From Diphasiastrum complanatum (lineage: Eukaryota > Streptophyta > Lycopodiopsida > Lycopodiales > Lycopodiaceae): a DNA stretch of 64,000 nt. The notes below the pieces were generated by a model. The model had not been told where the DNA came from and made no database searches. It saw nothing but the letters and a program-made list of their open reading frames with translations. Location of the stretch: the NCBI GenBank assembly GCA_029204225.1, contig CM055109.1, positions 23,960,422 through 24,024,421 of the forward strand, given 5' to 3'. This document shows positions 1-11,541 of the stretch, piece by piece. Each line of letters begins with the position of its first letter. Position 1 is the stretch's first letter. The position numbers were made by a program, and so were the translations under genes.

Positions 1-32
1 ATTTTATTACAGACAGAAATATATCATTCTTC

Positions 33-1536
33 ATGGAGACACACGAGAGCCCGGAGCGAGGACTGACTTCTTTTCCTGGATACAGATGGGACTCAGTATT
101 TCGACGGGAGACTAGATCCGCTAGTGGCCGAGGTTCAGGTGGGGTCGCATGCTTGTACAGAGAGTCTCTCCACTCGAGTATGGACTTCATCAGACATGAC
201 GAGCAGGCCCGTTATATATGGACTCGCATCGTGGGTTAGGATATTGGTTTGGATAGAGATTTTTTTTATTGCAGCATGTTACTTTCCACCAAAGTCTTCG
301 CCTTTTGCTGAGGGTACAGGATCTCCATATCAGGACCTTTCACCAGATATTATCAGATTCTCAGGGCAGGGGCATATTCTCCTCACAGGGGATTTTAATG
401 CCCGGACATCCTCCAGACAGACAGAGTTCTTCGATGCCACGGATCAGCTGCGTGTTCATGCCCTTGACAGTGATATGCTTGGAGTTACCAGGACTTTCGC
501 AGACATTTTGGGACCTACTACTCCATACGGGGAGCACTTACTGCAGTTTGGAGAGGCACATGATCTAGCCATTTATAATGGCTTACCCTGCTGGCCACAT
601 TCAGACAATTATACATGCCACTTTCACAGTGGAGGGCATAGTGTTGTTGACTATCTCATGGGGTCACCATCCTTTGTACTCATAGTCTTTGACCTCCACG
701 TTTCCCCCACCACCCTTTCCGATCACTCATTTCTCTCCTTCACCTTCCACCCACTCATCCATCTTCACTACCCATGCTTACCCGAGCACCCAAGTATACA
801 TTTGATCCCATTTACATGCCATTATACCGGCAGTCCTTGGCTTCACTTTTACACTCCTTTCCGCATGACAGTCCAGTCGACATCCAGGCCGCTTTTTTCA
901 CCACCTCACTCCACTCGGCTGCATCACTAACCTTCCCCACAAAACCCCATCCCAAAAAGACTCGACGCACACCTCGACCGTTGCACCCCCCGTGGTATGA
1001 TACCGAGTGCCGTTCTCTTCATCAGTTAGTAACCTATTCACGTATCCACGCTCCACATCTACTTCGATCTTCCCGACGCTCCTACCATCGTGTTCTCTGT
1101 CGTAAGAAGCATTCCTATGATGATTCTGAAGGGAAAACGTCTTATTGACCTTCTTTTCAGTTCTTCCTCGGGCGCTTTTTGGCGTGAGTTCATTCCTCGC
1201 TCTCCACCACCTCTCCTGGGGGACCTCTGCATTTGGACTGCTTATGCTACTAGCTTGTATACCGTCCCTATTGACTCACCTGTCTCTATATCCCCACGAC
1301 CCTCTGAGTTCTCCTTCTTCACATCTGACACGGTACTTGTAGCCATCAAGAGAGAGAGGGTTTACTGTTGTTTTGTGGACTTCAGGAAAGCCTTTGATTC
1401 TGTTCCTCGCTCATTGCTCATCCAGAGACTTTGAGACCTCGGCTTCTCCACCGACATCATTCTTGCTGTGATGGCACTCTATGAGCGGGTCCTGGGATGT
1501 TTCTCGCATAGCAATGGCATGTCCGAGCACATTTGG

Positions 1537-1539
<3 letters not shown>
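33..1539 (+). pseudogene. LINE (non-LTR retrotransposon) endonuclease-RT fragment
   Basis: This is a broken piece of a LINE ORF2, which would encode an APE-type endonuclease followed by a reverse transcriptase. Around 385-760 frame 1 shows endonuclease motifs GDFNAR, SVVDYL and SDHSFLSF. Around 955-1145 the reading shifts to frame 3 and shows the usual linker with PPWYDTEC and YHRVLCRKKHSY. Frame 1 resumes at about 1345 with CCFVDFRKAFDSVPR, a typical RT motif, then one in-frame TGA (about 1432) and further RT sequence (GFSTDIILAVMALYERV) up to the CT array at 1541. The catalytic Y/FxDD motif and everything after it are missing. Frameshifts, stops and lack of the 3' half make this a dead copy. 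The family assignment is firm; the exact clade is not. Confidence 0.85.

Positions 1540-1540
<1 letters not shown>

Positions 1541-1605
<65 letters not shown>
1541..1605. repeat. (CT)n microsatellite
   Basis: A perfect CT dinucleotide array of 65 bases. It interrupts the LINE RT reading frame exactly where the motif after SEHIWR should continue. The serine-leucine and arginine-glutamate proteins predicted across it are artefacts of the repeat. Confidence 0.98.
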
Positions 1606-1607
<2 letters not shown>

Positions 1608-1725
1608 GTGCGAACAGACGAATAGACCCGTTGAACGTTTGGAAATCATGTTTAGGGCCCAACAGACGGTTCGCTCGGTTCAAACCGTGAGAGGCAGTTC
1701 GAACCGCGGTTCGATGCATTCATAA

Positions 1726-2240
1726 TACACATCATGAGTGGGTACATTGTATGTCATATGGCAATCTTTTTAGCAAATCTAGTGATTGAAATTTTTTGTA
1801 ACGAACTTTAGTTATTATGATGTCATTATGGGTGATAATCATGTTAGCGTAATCATCTTTGGTAACAAGAGAGAAGCTGTTTGGTGTTCTTTCCTTACAT
1901 CGAAGAATCAAACATGATTGATCCAAACTAATTGTGCTTTAGGTTTTACCTTGGTTCTAAAGGTATCAGTTATTTCTTATTTGTTATCTTTTCTTGTATT
2001 TCGTCGTTTTTTTTTTCCACTTATCGGAGTTGAACTCTTGTGCTGAAGGAAAGGAAATAAGGTTTTATTTTACGTTATGAAAATTTATGTTGTTAAAAGT
2101 TAAAACATCTAGACTCAGTTTTCTTGTTGCAAGGTTTGGGCAAACTACACTTTTGGTATCTCTTTTGATTAACTAAGATGAATTATCTCTTTATTCTTTT
2201 GTGCTACACATAAGGCTTCCATAATTGACCTCTTAAATAT
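1726..2240. other. AT-rich spacer, nothing recognised
   Basis: No coding homology or repeat structure is visible. The end (about 2240-2255) is T-rich and ends in CTGCAG, which could serve as a 3' splice acceptor for the possible exon that follows. Confidence 0.5.
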
Positions 2241-2255
2241 TTTTTTGGCTGCAGT

Positions 2256-2635
2256 TTTATGAAAGATTGGTGGAGGGAGCCAATGCAACTATCAATAGTA
2301 AGGACAATCAATTTTCTCAACTTTCTTCACACGTAATTAGACATGATTTAGCTGATAGTGTCGAAAACAAGGTGGAGGCAAATGCTAATTCTCAAGAAGA
2401 AGCAGTGGAATCAAATGACTCTAGAGAAAATGAATCTGAAGGCGAGAAGACAAGCCAAGTGGGCTCTTTAAGCAATATTATGCAAAATTGCAAACATACA
2501 AAAACCGGGGTTGCCAATGATCATATCAAAAACATTGATGATGCTTTGGAAATGGAGTTGGCGCAATTACGGGATAAAAGAAAGGTGATTTTGCATTCTA
2601 AATTTGTTTCCATGTTGCCATCCATTATGCTATGA
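2256..2635 (+). pseudogene. Possible exon of an unrecognised acidic protein (host gene fragment or captured exon)
   Basis: An open frame of about 125 codons starts just after a pyrimidine-rich tract ending in CTGCAG (acceptor-like), reads YERLVEGANATINSK, passes a Glu/Ser/Asn-rich stretch, and ends with a helix-like segment (DDALEMELAQLRDKRK). Directly after that segment lies AAAG|GTGATTT, a possible donor. The composition is that of a real hydrophilic, partly coiled-coil protein and not of a random frame. I recognise no family, and see no convincing neighbouring exons: the next coding remnant (2860-2970) belongs to a copia element. It could be a pseudogene exon, a piece captured by a transposon, or chance. 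Confidence 0.3.
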
Positions 2636-2779
2636 TTTGGAAAAGGAATTTATTTCAATGAGTATAGCATCTTTTTTATTGAGATTGCGTTGATTGGGTG
2701 CATTTTTGACTAGCTAACATAGCTTTTTATTAAATTAGAGTTCTATATATTTGCACAAGGACCCTTAAATAGGGCCATA

Positions 2780-3000
2780 AGGACCCACTCATGCCTACAG
2801 TGAAACATGTAAATCAATCTAAGGCTATGGTTCAGTCTCTTAGAGCAGTAAGAAGCAGCCAACAGTGCCATTGTCCTCGATGAAAGCTGAATCCTTGGGT
2901 AGCTCAACCGGCGACCAGGGAAGCTGTTTGGTCAAGAAAGATTCTACAAGAGATTGATGAATTGCAAGAGGAGTTGAGTTTCACGAAGAAGACTGACCAA
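2780..3000 (+). pseudogene. Ty1/copia RNase H remnant
   Basis: Nucleotides 2865-2960 resemble the copia RNase H segment that normally reads roughly LSSTEAEYRA...TREAVWLR. Here ATREAVWSRKILQEIDEL is in one frame and the preceding AIVL and SMKAES parts lie in others, so frameshifts and substitutions have broken it. No LTR is visible nearby. The reading depends on the TREAVW-like block and is moderately secure. Confidence 0.5.
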
Positions 3001-3393
3001 GGTATACGGAGAGAAAGAAACAGGTGTTTTTGGAGTGTTTGGAGTCAAGGGAATAGCTACAATAGTTTCACTATTCGGAAGAATAGGATTAGCAGGGCAC
3101 AATCAGCCATGGAGGGAGAGAAAGAAAGCTTTAATGTCTTTTCCATTCCAAAAGGCACATAGGACTAGTCAAAATACATGTCAAGTATGTGGTAACAATG
3201 GGATCGTATGAAACGTCTCCGAAATAGTAAGAAAGAAACATCTACTATGAACTGAAATAAATGCGGTAAGATATGTAGCAGAATAGATGCAACTGGATGT
3301 CTAGAATAAAGGATAACACTATCATCATGTCCTGCTGATATTGATGCTATAAAATGATGTGATGCGAGTTGCAGCATGGGGGAGCTCTGGTAA

Positions 3394-4195
3394 TCACTGA
3401 CGTTGTCTAGGAATGTGAGAAGTGTGTCTCCTCGTTAGAGGTCTAACGACTTGGGCAACAACATGGCTATGAATGGTGCGCTGTCTTTGATCGCTGTGAA
3501 CATGTATGTCGTCGTCGTCGTCGTCCTCCTCCTCCTCCTCATCATACTCATCATACTTAGAGTCGCGTTGTGACCTTCTCCTAGAGAAGAAAGAAGTAAT
3601 CAGAGGTTGAGGAATAATATGCTGAGATGTTTGACATAGATCATGCCACAGTAGGGACATCTCTCATAACATAAGTGCAACACAACGGAAATCCACATAT
3701 GCTATGAGAGATCGTAGTGTGGTGGACATGTTGCGAAATAGACAGTAGTCCCCCTGATCCCATAATAGATAGGGCATCTAAAGATAAAATGCTCCTCAGA
3801 TTCCACCTCGCCCAAAGAGCATAACTGGCAAATCCGTTCCTCTCTAGGAATACCATGGAACCTCCCAGTCTCAATAGCTAGCTGATGCGATGACACACGA
3901 AGCTGGCCCAATGTAAATTTGAGGCTATGTGACAAACCTGAATCCAAATAATGTGGCAAGATTGGGACCCCTGCTATGGCTCGCTCAAATAAGTGAGTCC
4001 GGTAGAAGTTAGGCTTAATCCCTAAGCGTCGGCTCCAAGTACGATCAAGATATGCTCGATATAAAAAGTGTCTAATGTAATGGCGAGTACTTGAGAGAAG
4101 TCTTGTAATGGAGATACCAACGACTCAAGGAGGAGGTGAGATGCCTGAGAAAACCATGACAATTTGTAGCCATGGTCATGAATACAATCTAAGGA
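3394..4195 (-). pseudogene. LINE ORF2 3' end (C-terminal zinc-finger-like region)
   Basis: Reading on the minus strand from about 4120, the sequence gives RHYIRHFLYRAYLDRTWSR, then LRVSSHQLAIETGR, and then a C/H cluster containing ICQLCSLGEVESEEHFIF with a following RCP. This is the cysteine-histidine region at the C-terminus of many LINE reverse transcriptases. A frameshift near 3650-3700 leads into an acidic tail (runs of Glu and Asp encoded at 3505-3545 by a TCG/TCC trinucleotide run). The 5' part is absent, as expected for a truncated or rearranged LINE copy. It abuts gypsy sequence at about 4200. It is a different part of ORF2 from the fragment at 33-1539, on the opposite strand; the two could be the same family. 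Confidence 0.75.
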
Positions 4196-4199
4196 AGCA

Positions 4200-5100
4200 A
4201 CTGCTATTTGCGTATATCTCTAATCTGCTATCTGCATCAGCTGCCGTGTTTGCCTTTCCTGGACGATACAAAATATCAAAATGAAAAGACTGTAAAAATT
4301 GTAACCAACGATATTGACGATCACTAAGATCATGCTGAGAAAAAAAAATAACGGAGAGACTGATGATCAGTAATAAATATCAAAGGGAACACGATACAAA
4401 TAATGACGCCATTTCTTAAGAGCATGGATGACAACAATTAGCTCTTTATCATGTACAGAGTAACGTTGCTCATAAGAGCACAAACGACGAGACTCATAAG
4501 CAATGACACACTCGGACTGACGGAGAAGAGCGCCTAAACCAATAGCACTAGCATCAGTCTCAACAATAAAACGCTGATCAAACTGGGGAAGACACATAAT
4601 AGTAGCAGAAACAATGGCATGACGTAAAGCATCAAAAGTAGTTTGACACTCAGAAGTCCAAACAAAGGTATGAGACTTCTTTAGTAACGAATGAAGCGGA
4701 GCAGCCACAGTGGCAAAGAACGTAGGTCAATTTTGGAAAAGATGGAAGAAGTGCCAAGATGATCAAAAAGGTCATCCATGTGAGGTATAGGATACTAAAT
4801 ACGGATAGTCGACTTGTTTAAAGCACGATCACGTTGGCGAACCAACCATTGTGGATTAATCATAGCCATACAAAGATCATGCTGAAAAGCAGGCCATATA
4901 TGTAATCCCTCATGAGTAGGCTCAGAACGATAGGCACGCCACCAAGTCTGAGCTCGACCATCTAAATGTAACGCAACCAACTGCACTTTATGGGTTTCAG
5001 TCTTGGGATACAATAGAAAATAGGTCTCTAACTTAGAAAACCAATTTTCCAAGATATTCCCATCAGATGAACTAGAATAAGTAGTAAGCTGCAGGCGTAC
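4200..5100 (-). pseudogene. Ty3/gypsy gag-pol remnant with large internal deletions
   Basis: From high to low coordinates on the minus strand: a gag segment at 5052-4800 (ENWFSKLETYFLLYPKTETH, then RAQTWWRAYR, the typical gypsy capsid core); a jump near 4795-4790 into the start of RT (PHMDDLFDHLGTSSIFSKID); a second jump near 4720 to the end of RT and the RNase H domain (FIVETDASAIGLGALL, then YSVHDKELIVVIHALKKWRHYL); and the end of RNase H ([20 protein letters not shown], then a [10 protein letters not shown]-like stretch) down to about 4200. Protease, the RT palm with its catalytic YxDD, and all of integrase are missing. The domain style is chromovirus-like. It belongs with the leader repeats and LTR upstream to 6760. 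Confidence 0.85.
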
Positions 5101-5640
5101 TCAAAATAGGAAATAAAGGTGCTTTACCAGGATGATGAAGAATGTTTGGGGGGGTGGTATCCCCTCGTGGTAGGATAGTCTCAAGGCTAGAAAGAATACG
5201 ATCAATACGACTAGATGATCCATGCGGGAATCAATATGTGTAAAACGATCATCTAAAGAGCTCTGCGGAGGATCTTCTGATGAAGAAGTCACCATAGGGA
5301 CTAAGGAAGAGTCAGAAACCTGAGGGAGAGGACGTTTGTCGTCACTCCAACTTAGTCTAACTTCCGAAATCACCAAAAATGGCACATAAACAGTCAATCA
5401 AGATGGATAATAATCAGAAAATAAGGGGCTGAGAAAGTAGAAGGATTCTAACAAAATGGAAAAATGGAAAGAGGAGGGTGTGAGGCAACAAATATGAACA
5501 GGAATAGGGGGCTGGAAAAGAGCAGTATGTGAGCAAAAAAGACAACAAGTAGGTGCAAAAAGGAAGTGCAAAAAGGGCGCAAGCAATACTCGGGTGGGTG
5601 CTGATCCGTCGTTCACTCGATAGTGCCTTCAAAGAGAGGT
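5101..5640 (-). other. Gypsy gag N-terminal/leader region, decayed
   Basis: Between the recognisable gag core and the leader repeats lies sequence with only short frames. A stretch near 5240-5330 could be the gag N-terminus (DDRFTHIDSRMDHL resembles the coiled segment common there). No intact start codon can be assigned. Confidence 0.4.
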
Positions 5641-6318
5641 AAAAGCTGAAGATAATAGGGCACTAGGCAGCAACTACCAAGATCCACAATATGTTGAAGA
5701 ATACAATGAAAAAAGGTGCTGAAGTAAGGCGCCAAACAACCTCCAATCAATAGCCGAAACGGACAGCAAGTCGGTGAAAAGAACCGCTGAAAATGAGACG
5801 GTAGTAGGGCACTGGACAGCCTCCAATCAATATAAAAAATGGACAGCAAATCGGTGATGAGAAGTGTCGAAAATGATGAGGTGGTAGGGCGTTGGGCATT
5901 AGCTACCAAATTTGCAAAAACAATGAAAATTTGCCAAAAAAATCGACGAAAGTGATGGGTTACCGTTGAAAATGAGACGGTAGTAGAGCGCTGGACAGCC
6001 TCCAATCAATATAAAAAATGGACAGCAAATCGGTGACGAAAAGTGTCGAAAATGATGAGGTAGTAGGGCGCTGGGCAATAGCTACCAAATCTGCAAAAAC
6101 AATGAAAATTTGCCGAAAAAATCGACGAAAGTGATGGGTTAGCAGGGCGCTGGACAGCCTCCACCAAAACTGCAAAAAATGATGAAGAAATCGTCGAAAG
6201 TGATGGGCAGTAAGGCGCTGGACAGCCACCACCAATATGCAAAAAAATGACGGAGAAAAATCGATGAAAGTAATGGGTGGTAGGGCGCTGGACAGCCTCC
6301 ACCAATCTGCAGGAAAGT
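5640..6318 (-). repeat. Tandem repeats in the 5' leader of the gypsy element
   Basis: A degenerate unit of about 75-90 bases, marked on the plus strand by the block GGGCGCTGGACAGCCTCCA, recurs from about 5740 to 6310. A higher-order copy of about 180 bases is clear: the block starting near 5808 (GGACAGCCTCCAATCAATAT) returns near 5990 almost unchanged. Because of the periodicity all three minus-strand frames give look-alike Ser/Phe/Leu-rich peptides with no family resemblance. The array lies between the primer-binding site and gag, so it is untranslated leader. Confidence 0.8.
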
Positions 6319-6330
6319 GCTTTGATACCA
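6319..6330 (-). other. Primer-binding site (initiator Met tRNA type)
   Basis: The minus strand reads TGGTATCAAAGC directly downstream of the LTR, one substitution away from the TGGTATCAGAGC common to plant retrotransposons primed by initiator methionine tRNA. Confidence 0.75.
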
Positions 6331-6760
6331 AGTTACAAGCTAAGATTCACTAGCTATGCTAGAAAGCAGGACTTAAGCTAGAAAGCATGAAGAGAATGCT
6401 TAAGGAAGCCAAAGAGGAGCAATCATCATAAACTGAATAAAGGAATACAATGCTGCCCTACTTATACCCTCTCCCTGAATCAAATAGAGGATTTAAAAAA
6501 GGGAGGGAAAAGGATTTGGAGGGAAAATAGTGCGCCCTACCAATAGGAGGACCCCCACTCCAAATCAATGTGACCAAGTCCTAAAAATATAACCAAATAG
6601 GGCCCAAGGCCAGTATATGAATAAAAATGGCCCTTAGGCTTGCTTATGCATAATAACAATAACAGAATGGACGCGGCGAATGTAATGAGCCAATTCCATA
6701 ACTTAGATCGCCATTGAAGCCCTTCTCCAGGGTGCATGCTTGGATAGCACCATCATATGT
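6331..6760 (-). mobile_element. 5' LTR of the gypsy remnant
   Basis: The LTR lies immediately upstream (minus strand) of the PBS. It holds a promoter-like TATA element (TATAAGTAGGGCAGC, about 6466-6452) and a region consistent with R/U5. The outer end is inferred near 6752-6760, where a minus-strand TG precedes GTGCTATCCAAGC; I could not find a second LTR to fix it. The end next to the PBS does not show a clean CA, so the border may be off by a few bases. Confidence 0.6.
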
Positions 6761-6899
6761 ACTTGCTTTATTGTAATCAGAATTTCAGATTCATATTCAT
6801 TGTTTCTTGTCGTTGTCAATTATAATAGGATTAATGCACCTAAATTGGACCATCCTGCACCCGAAACAGTCGGCAAACTACACAGTAAAAATGCTCTTA

Positions 6900-7035
6900 A
6901 TCAGAGCTTTCATCGGATACCCATATTGCCCAAAAAAAACCAAAAAAAAAAAACGTTTCTGAAATTTTTTGGAAAATTCCCGAAACGCGTTTCTGAACCG
7001 CGTTTCAAACCGAGATTCTGAACTGTGTTTTAGAA
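6900..7035. repeat. Short degenerate tandem repeat (GAAACGCGTTTCT-like, about 13 bp)
   Basis: Between about 6950 and 7035 a unit like GAAACGCGTTTCT, GAACCGCGTTTCA, AACCGAGATTCT, GAACTGTGTTTTA repeats about every 13 bases. The first unit holds the palindrome GAAACGCGTTTC. Similar GAACCGCGGTTCGA-like text occurs at about 1700-1715. No gene is apparent. Confidence 0.5.
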
Positions 7036-7039
7036 GCAT

Positions 7040-8640
7040 CTATGGTATAGATATAGTGCGTCACTTGTCGTTTTAGAATTAAGAGGAAAAAGACAATAAC
7101 ATGCCATTTTTTTTGTGTGTTGCCAAAAGAATACGATGTGGAGGAGAAAAAAATATGCCCACCCTCGTGTGTGGGTGTGTCGTTTCACTTTGAGATGCAA
7201 TGGAAGGCTGTCCAAACATGCTCAACAAGATTCGTCATCACAAAGCTCCCCACTCTCTGCACAGAGCCATTCCAATGGATAAAGCGCATCAGTCACAAAA
7301 AGATAAGCCAGCTCATCATAGCTTTCCGTTAAGTGGTCTTGGAATAGGAGTTCCTTTGCTTTACCCTCTTCTGACCTCTTCATAACCACACAAGTCGTAG
7401 TACTCTCTTAGATATTGTAATTGTGAAGTGATAGAACAAAGATGACAGAAAGATATGAGGAACTCTCTGTTTCTATTTACAATCTCTTGGGACGTGCTGC
7501 CTCCACTTCTTTGCCACCACTATCCCCATTCATCTAAAACACCAGGCCTTGATAAATGTAGTTACATCGATTTTTGACTACCACATAGTAACTCTTAGTT
7601 CTCACATGTAGCCTAGGAGTCTTAGCATTGTGAAACCATATTATCGACCCCTAGTTGAGCTAGAATTACAATATCCTATTGCTAAATATCTAACCAATCA
7701 GGCCCTCCACTCAGTCATTGTTTGATATGTCTACCTTTCTATTTTGTCAACAATCAGCATCATTGTCTTAGTTAATCACTAATGTTAATTATACACATCT
7801 TATCAAAACTACAATTTCATTCTATTTCCTCATGATAGGATGAACTGTAAAATTAAACACTTCAATGTAGAATGGCCATTCTCTTGTTGATCTCTTGGTG
7901 GCTTGTGAACCATAGAGCTTCCAAACTGACGGTAAATTTTGATCCTTTGCTGTCAAATTAAATTTGTTTTTTGAATTCTATTTTCTTTCAATTTATACAC
8001 CTCATCAATCTATTTTCTACATCCAAAGTCTACTTGGGTGCCAGTAACGACACTGAATGAATTTGAAAATAGTGACCACAACAGAGTTGTCAATCACTTT
8101 ATCAAAAACTACCTCATTGATCCATCAACATAAGCTACCACAAGTGCTACGTCCTTGATCTTAGTAGCCTTAAAACTTTGTCTTTCTACATAATAGTACC
8201 TTCAAAATAGTCAGGTTACAACCTCATTTTGAATGCAATTTTTGTAGTTAGGGTGTTATCTGTCACAGTCATATTCAACAAAAAACTCTATAGGAGCATG
8301 CTTAACGATGGCTTTTGGCTGAAGATAAAGTAAGGAGTTCAACCCACAAAGCATGAGTCTGAATTTCTTGAGACTGAATGAGAGGTCCAATCTTCCAAGT
8401 CCAAGCTAGAGTATTAGAAGCATAATTTCTGGAAGCAGTATGGCTTGTCTTTTGGACCAATACATATGTTGTCAGGGCTTTTATTCATTTGATCCCTCAG
8501 ACATTACCTTTGCATGGTCATTTATTCAGTTGGACTCATTGTTCTCAATTTTTTGCTTTTGAGGGCAAGCTTTAATGGCTAGGCCCATGCTATCGTGATG
8601 ATAGAAAGTAGCATAATGACTAGACACAACTATAGAATTG
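7040..8640. other. Gene-poor AT-rich stretch
   Basis: No supported gene is present. Short frames at 7100-7385 show no homology. The sequence between 7550 and 8500 has the feel of heavily mutated retroelement DNA on the minus strand, but no motif is strong enough to name. Confidence 0.4.
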
Positions 8641-9365
8641 ACAGGTCATCAACATTTATACCTACCATAAAAACAAGAGGACTAGAGCATACTATCTATT
8701 GTTGAAATTGTTCGGCATGGCGCATATAGAATATGGCTGATTGAATTCTACATGTGCCTTATCATAAAGATCTTGAAGCCCATCTATAGCATTTGGAACA
8801 ATAGTAATAACATGTGAAGATCGATGAAATGATGCATTGAAGCATACCTAATCTAGAGTGATAAAAGCAACAAGAGAATCGAGATGGTTCTCGGCCCCAT
8901 TTGTACATGTAACCCTTGCCACAATTGGAACATCAAGTGTATTAGCTAGAGAATTTGTTGCAATTGGAAGCTCTACAACATCTACATTGCGTATAAAAAT
9001 ACTCTCTCCAATATTGTGCGACCTATGACATCTGTCAATGTCCCATCCACATGAATTTGAGTGGTCCCATATCGAATATCATGATATATATCCTAATCAA
9101 CCATTACCTTTAGAACATTTTGAGAATCATCTAATAATGGATCCACAATAATAATATGATCGTGTACATTAGCACAATATAATCAAAAGGTAATCATCTT
9201 GTCTAAATGTTTGCCACCAAGAGTTAGCTCAGCCTCTAAATTTAGATGTAACCAGTATACTGATATAAGCATCAATATGTGGATAGATCTCAAAATAGGA
9301 AGCTAGTGCATTCACACAATTTTCCAATTCAATGTTCTATAGTGTCCAAAATATAGTGCGGTGCA
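8640..9365 (-). pseudogene. Decayed retroelement-like coding region
   Basis: Reading the minus strand from about 9340 and allowing a few frameshifts gives coherent protein-like text: ENCVNALASYFEIYPHIDAY (gag-capsid-like), then LEAELTLGGKHLDKMITF, then VHDHIIIVDPLLDDSQ, then DIYHDIRYGTTQIHVDGT, then TNSLANTLDVPIVARVT and DGLQDLYDKAHVEFNQ. Three or four stops and at least two frameshifts interrupt about 230 codons. The first block resembles gypsy/copia capsid cores; I do not recognise the rest. The regular hydrophobic/polar pattern and long-range readability argue for an old gene and not chance. It could be an ancient retroelement gag or an unrelated host pseudogene. Confidence 0.45.
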
Positions 9366-9499
9366 AAGAAATGATGACACTTCTTGCTTGGTTTGAGAAA
9401 AATTCATAAACAAAAGTATGCAAAAAGGAACCATCAACTTTTCGTGTGTAACACTATATACAACATATACAACGTACCAACGATAGTTGGGCAATGCCA

Positions 9500-10860
9500 T
9501 GTAAGGGACAAGCCCCTAAGATGTCACTTCGCAGTGATTGAGAATTGAGCCTGCGCTTAGCCGACCACAGTTAACAACTACCCATACACCTAGCTGCTCC
9601 CAAAAATATATTAAATTTCAACTTTTGCGATGAAAAAATCTGAAAGAAGTAACCTTCTTAAAGAGAAGAAAACTTAGGATTTTTGGAAGCATTGTAAAGA
9701 AAATGACTTCTCCAAGGGGGCCTAACTACTAGGAAATCAATCCAACAAACAACTCAATTTTGATCACAAACAAAAAAACTTAAGCAAGGATGTCTATTGA
9801 AAGCTAGAGAGACAAAATGGTTAGAGAATAAAAATGTTGAGAGAGAAAAATAATAAGCAAGATTCAAATAATCAAAAGATGCAGAGGCTTTTGGCCAACA
9901 TGAATGAAAAAGGGCCTTAGGCTTATAGTATGAATGAAAGAGCTTGTGAATGAAATGGCAAGTTGTGAGAGATCAATATATTGCGAGGCACCAATAAAAG
10001 TGCTAGATGGCCAGATGTCCATAATATGGCCTTACAATTTGTAATTTACACTTAGTCTATCATGTTTACATTGGAAAATTTTACTAGCATACACTATGTT
10101 ATAGAGTCTATTTGTTTGAGCTTTCCTAGGGTTGAAAGAGTCTGTAAAATATATTTTTGATGTGTAAATTGTCCTTCACAAAATGAAAGATTTGGGGTAT
10201 TTCAAAAACATTTACAGTTGTTATCATTTAGAATTATCTTGAAAGTAGAGTAGTTATTTTTTATTTGTTGTCTATAGTGATTCTCAAAGTATGTTACGGG
10301 GCATAAATTCTTGTTGTTTGTTTAAGTGTTCAAAATTTCCAAACTAAGAACACATAAAGAAACTTAATACAGTCAATGAAAAAAAGTTTATGAGACATTT
10401 TTTAAAATGGAATATTTAAACTTCACTTATTATACTTTTGCCAATTTTTTTCTTGCATTAGCCAACTATAAATCTTTAATTTTTAAATCCTATGTAAATT
10501 ATTTCCAACAATGTGAACTTGCATGAACACATATAAAGGCTGGCTACATAAGGTTTGCTATTGTACACAAGTCTACATGTTAAGTCAACTTGTTAAATTC
10601 ATGTTGCTGCAAATACCATGAAACATCCATTAAACTCAAAAAGGTTATGAAATGAAATCTTACGAATTCATTTCTTTGCAAAATCACATTATAACAATTG
10701 AATTTATCATTGACCACAAAATAGGGCACTTCTCACCAACATCAGAAAATAATTTACCATGAAACTGCATCCCTTGTTCTGCAAGTATACCCAAAGTCAC
10801 GAAAGCGGAGATTCGACACATTGACGGAGGAACTCTCAAATATGATCCTAAATAGCTATG
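9500..10860. other. AT-rich stretch without recognisable genes
   Basis: No coding homology, tandem array or clean LTR border is apparent. Stop codons are dense in all frames. Confidence 0.5.
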
Positions 10861-11541
10861 TCAAATATCTATTCCTACTTGTATAAGGTACAATAAGCCT
10901 GAGTCAGTACTTTGTATATCAAACTACTATATTGAGTATCAAGTACTTATCCTGATAGCAATCATAACCTCCAAGTACTTATGCTCTCTATTTATACATG
11001 TAAAGACTCAGAGCAAGAGTATAGATCAATAGAAAAAATGCACGAGAATAAAAATATATTAGACAAATAGAGACAACGAATAACGTCGAATGTCAACGCA
11101 ATAGTTTTGGTCATCTTAGTATTGTATTATCAGTCTTTGAACTGAGCTGAGAAGTCCGTGCAACACTTGAATGCTTTCAATTAGTGTAATACTGCAGTTT
11201 TGTTATTGAATGATTTATTTTTCAAAGATCATTCCAAATATCTTAATGCATGAATTTCACTTATTAGCTTTCTCTTATGTTCACATGTTTGATACGGTTC
11301 ATACTAGGTCAGATTAAGTTCACGATTCAGTTCAAGATCTTTGTTTGTTCTATCTTGTTTTGTATGTTTGTTATTCTGTATTGCTAATTGACTGATCAAA
11401 CTAACCAGCTATCAAAATTTGTCTATGACATCTCAAATTGTTCTAAATAGCAAGTTAGCGTTAGCATGATAGTGAATTTGTGCGATTTTTATACAATCAT
11501 AGAACTAGTAGATAGTTATATCTATCTAATCATTTAGAACG
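10860..11541 (+). mobile_element. LTR-like block upstream of a PBS
   Basis: The block contains a TATA-type promoter motif (CTATTTATACATG, about 10988-11000), a downstream region with transcript-like composition, and ends directly before a TGGTATCA primer-binding motif at 11542. That arrangement is what a 5' LTR of a plus-strand retrotransposon would show. I found no partner LTR, and the left border is a guess. No coding sequence of the element follows. Confidence 0.45.

Noticed and set aside
1411-1725. Arg-Glu and Ser-Leu repeat proteins
   Set aside because: Artefacts of the CT array at 1541-1605.
5398-6331. Overlapping Ser/Phe-rich minus-strand proteins
   Set aside because: Products of a tandem-repeat leader; all three frames give similar peptides and none has a domain.
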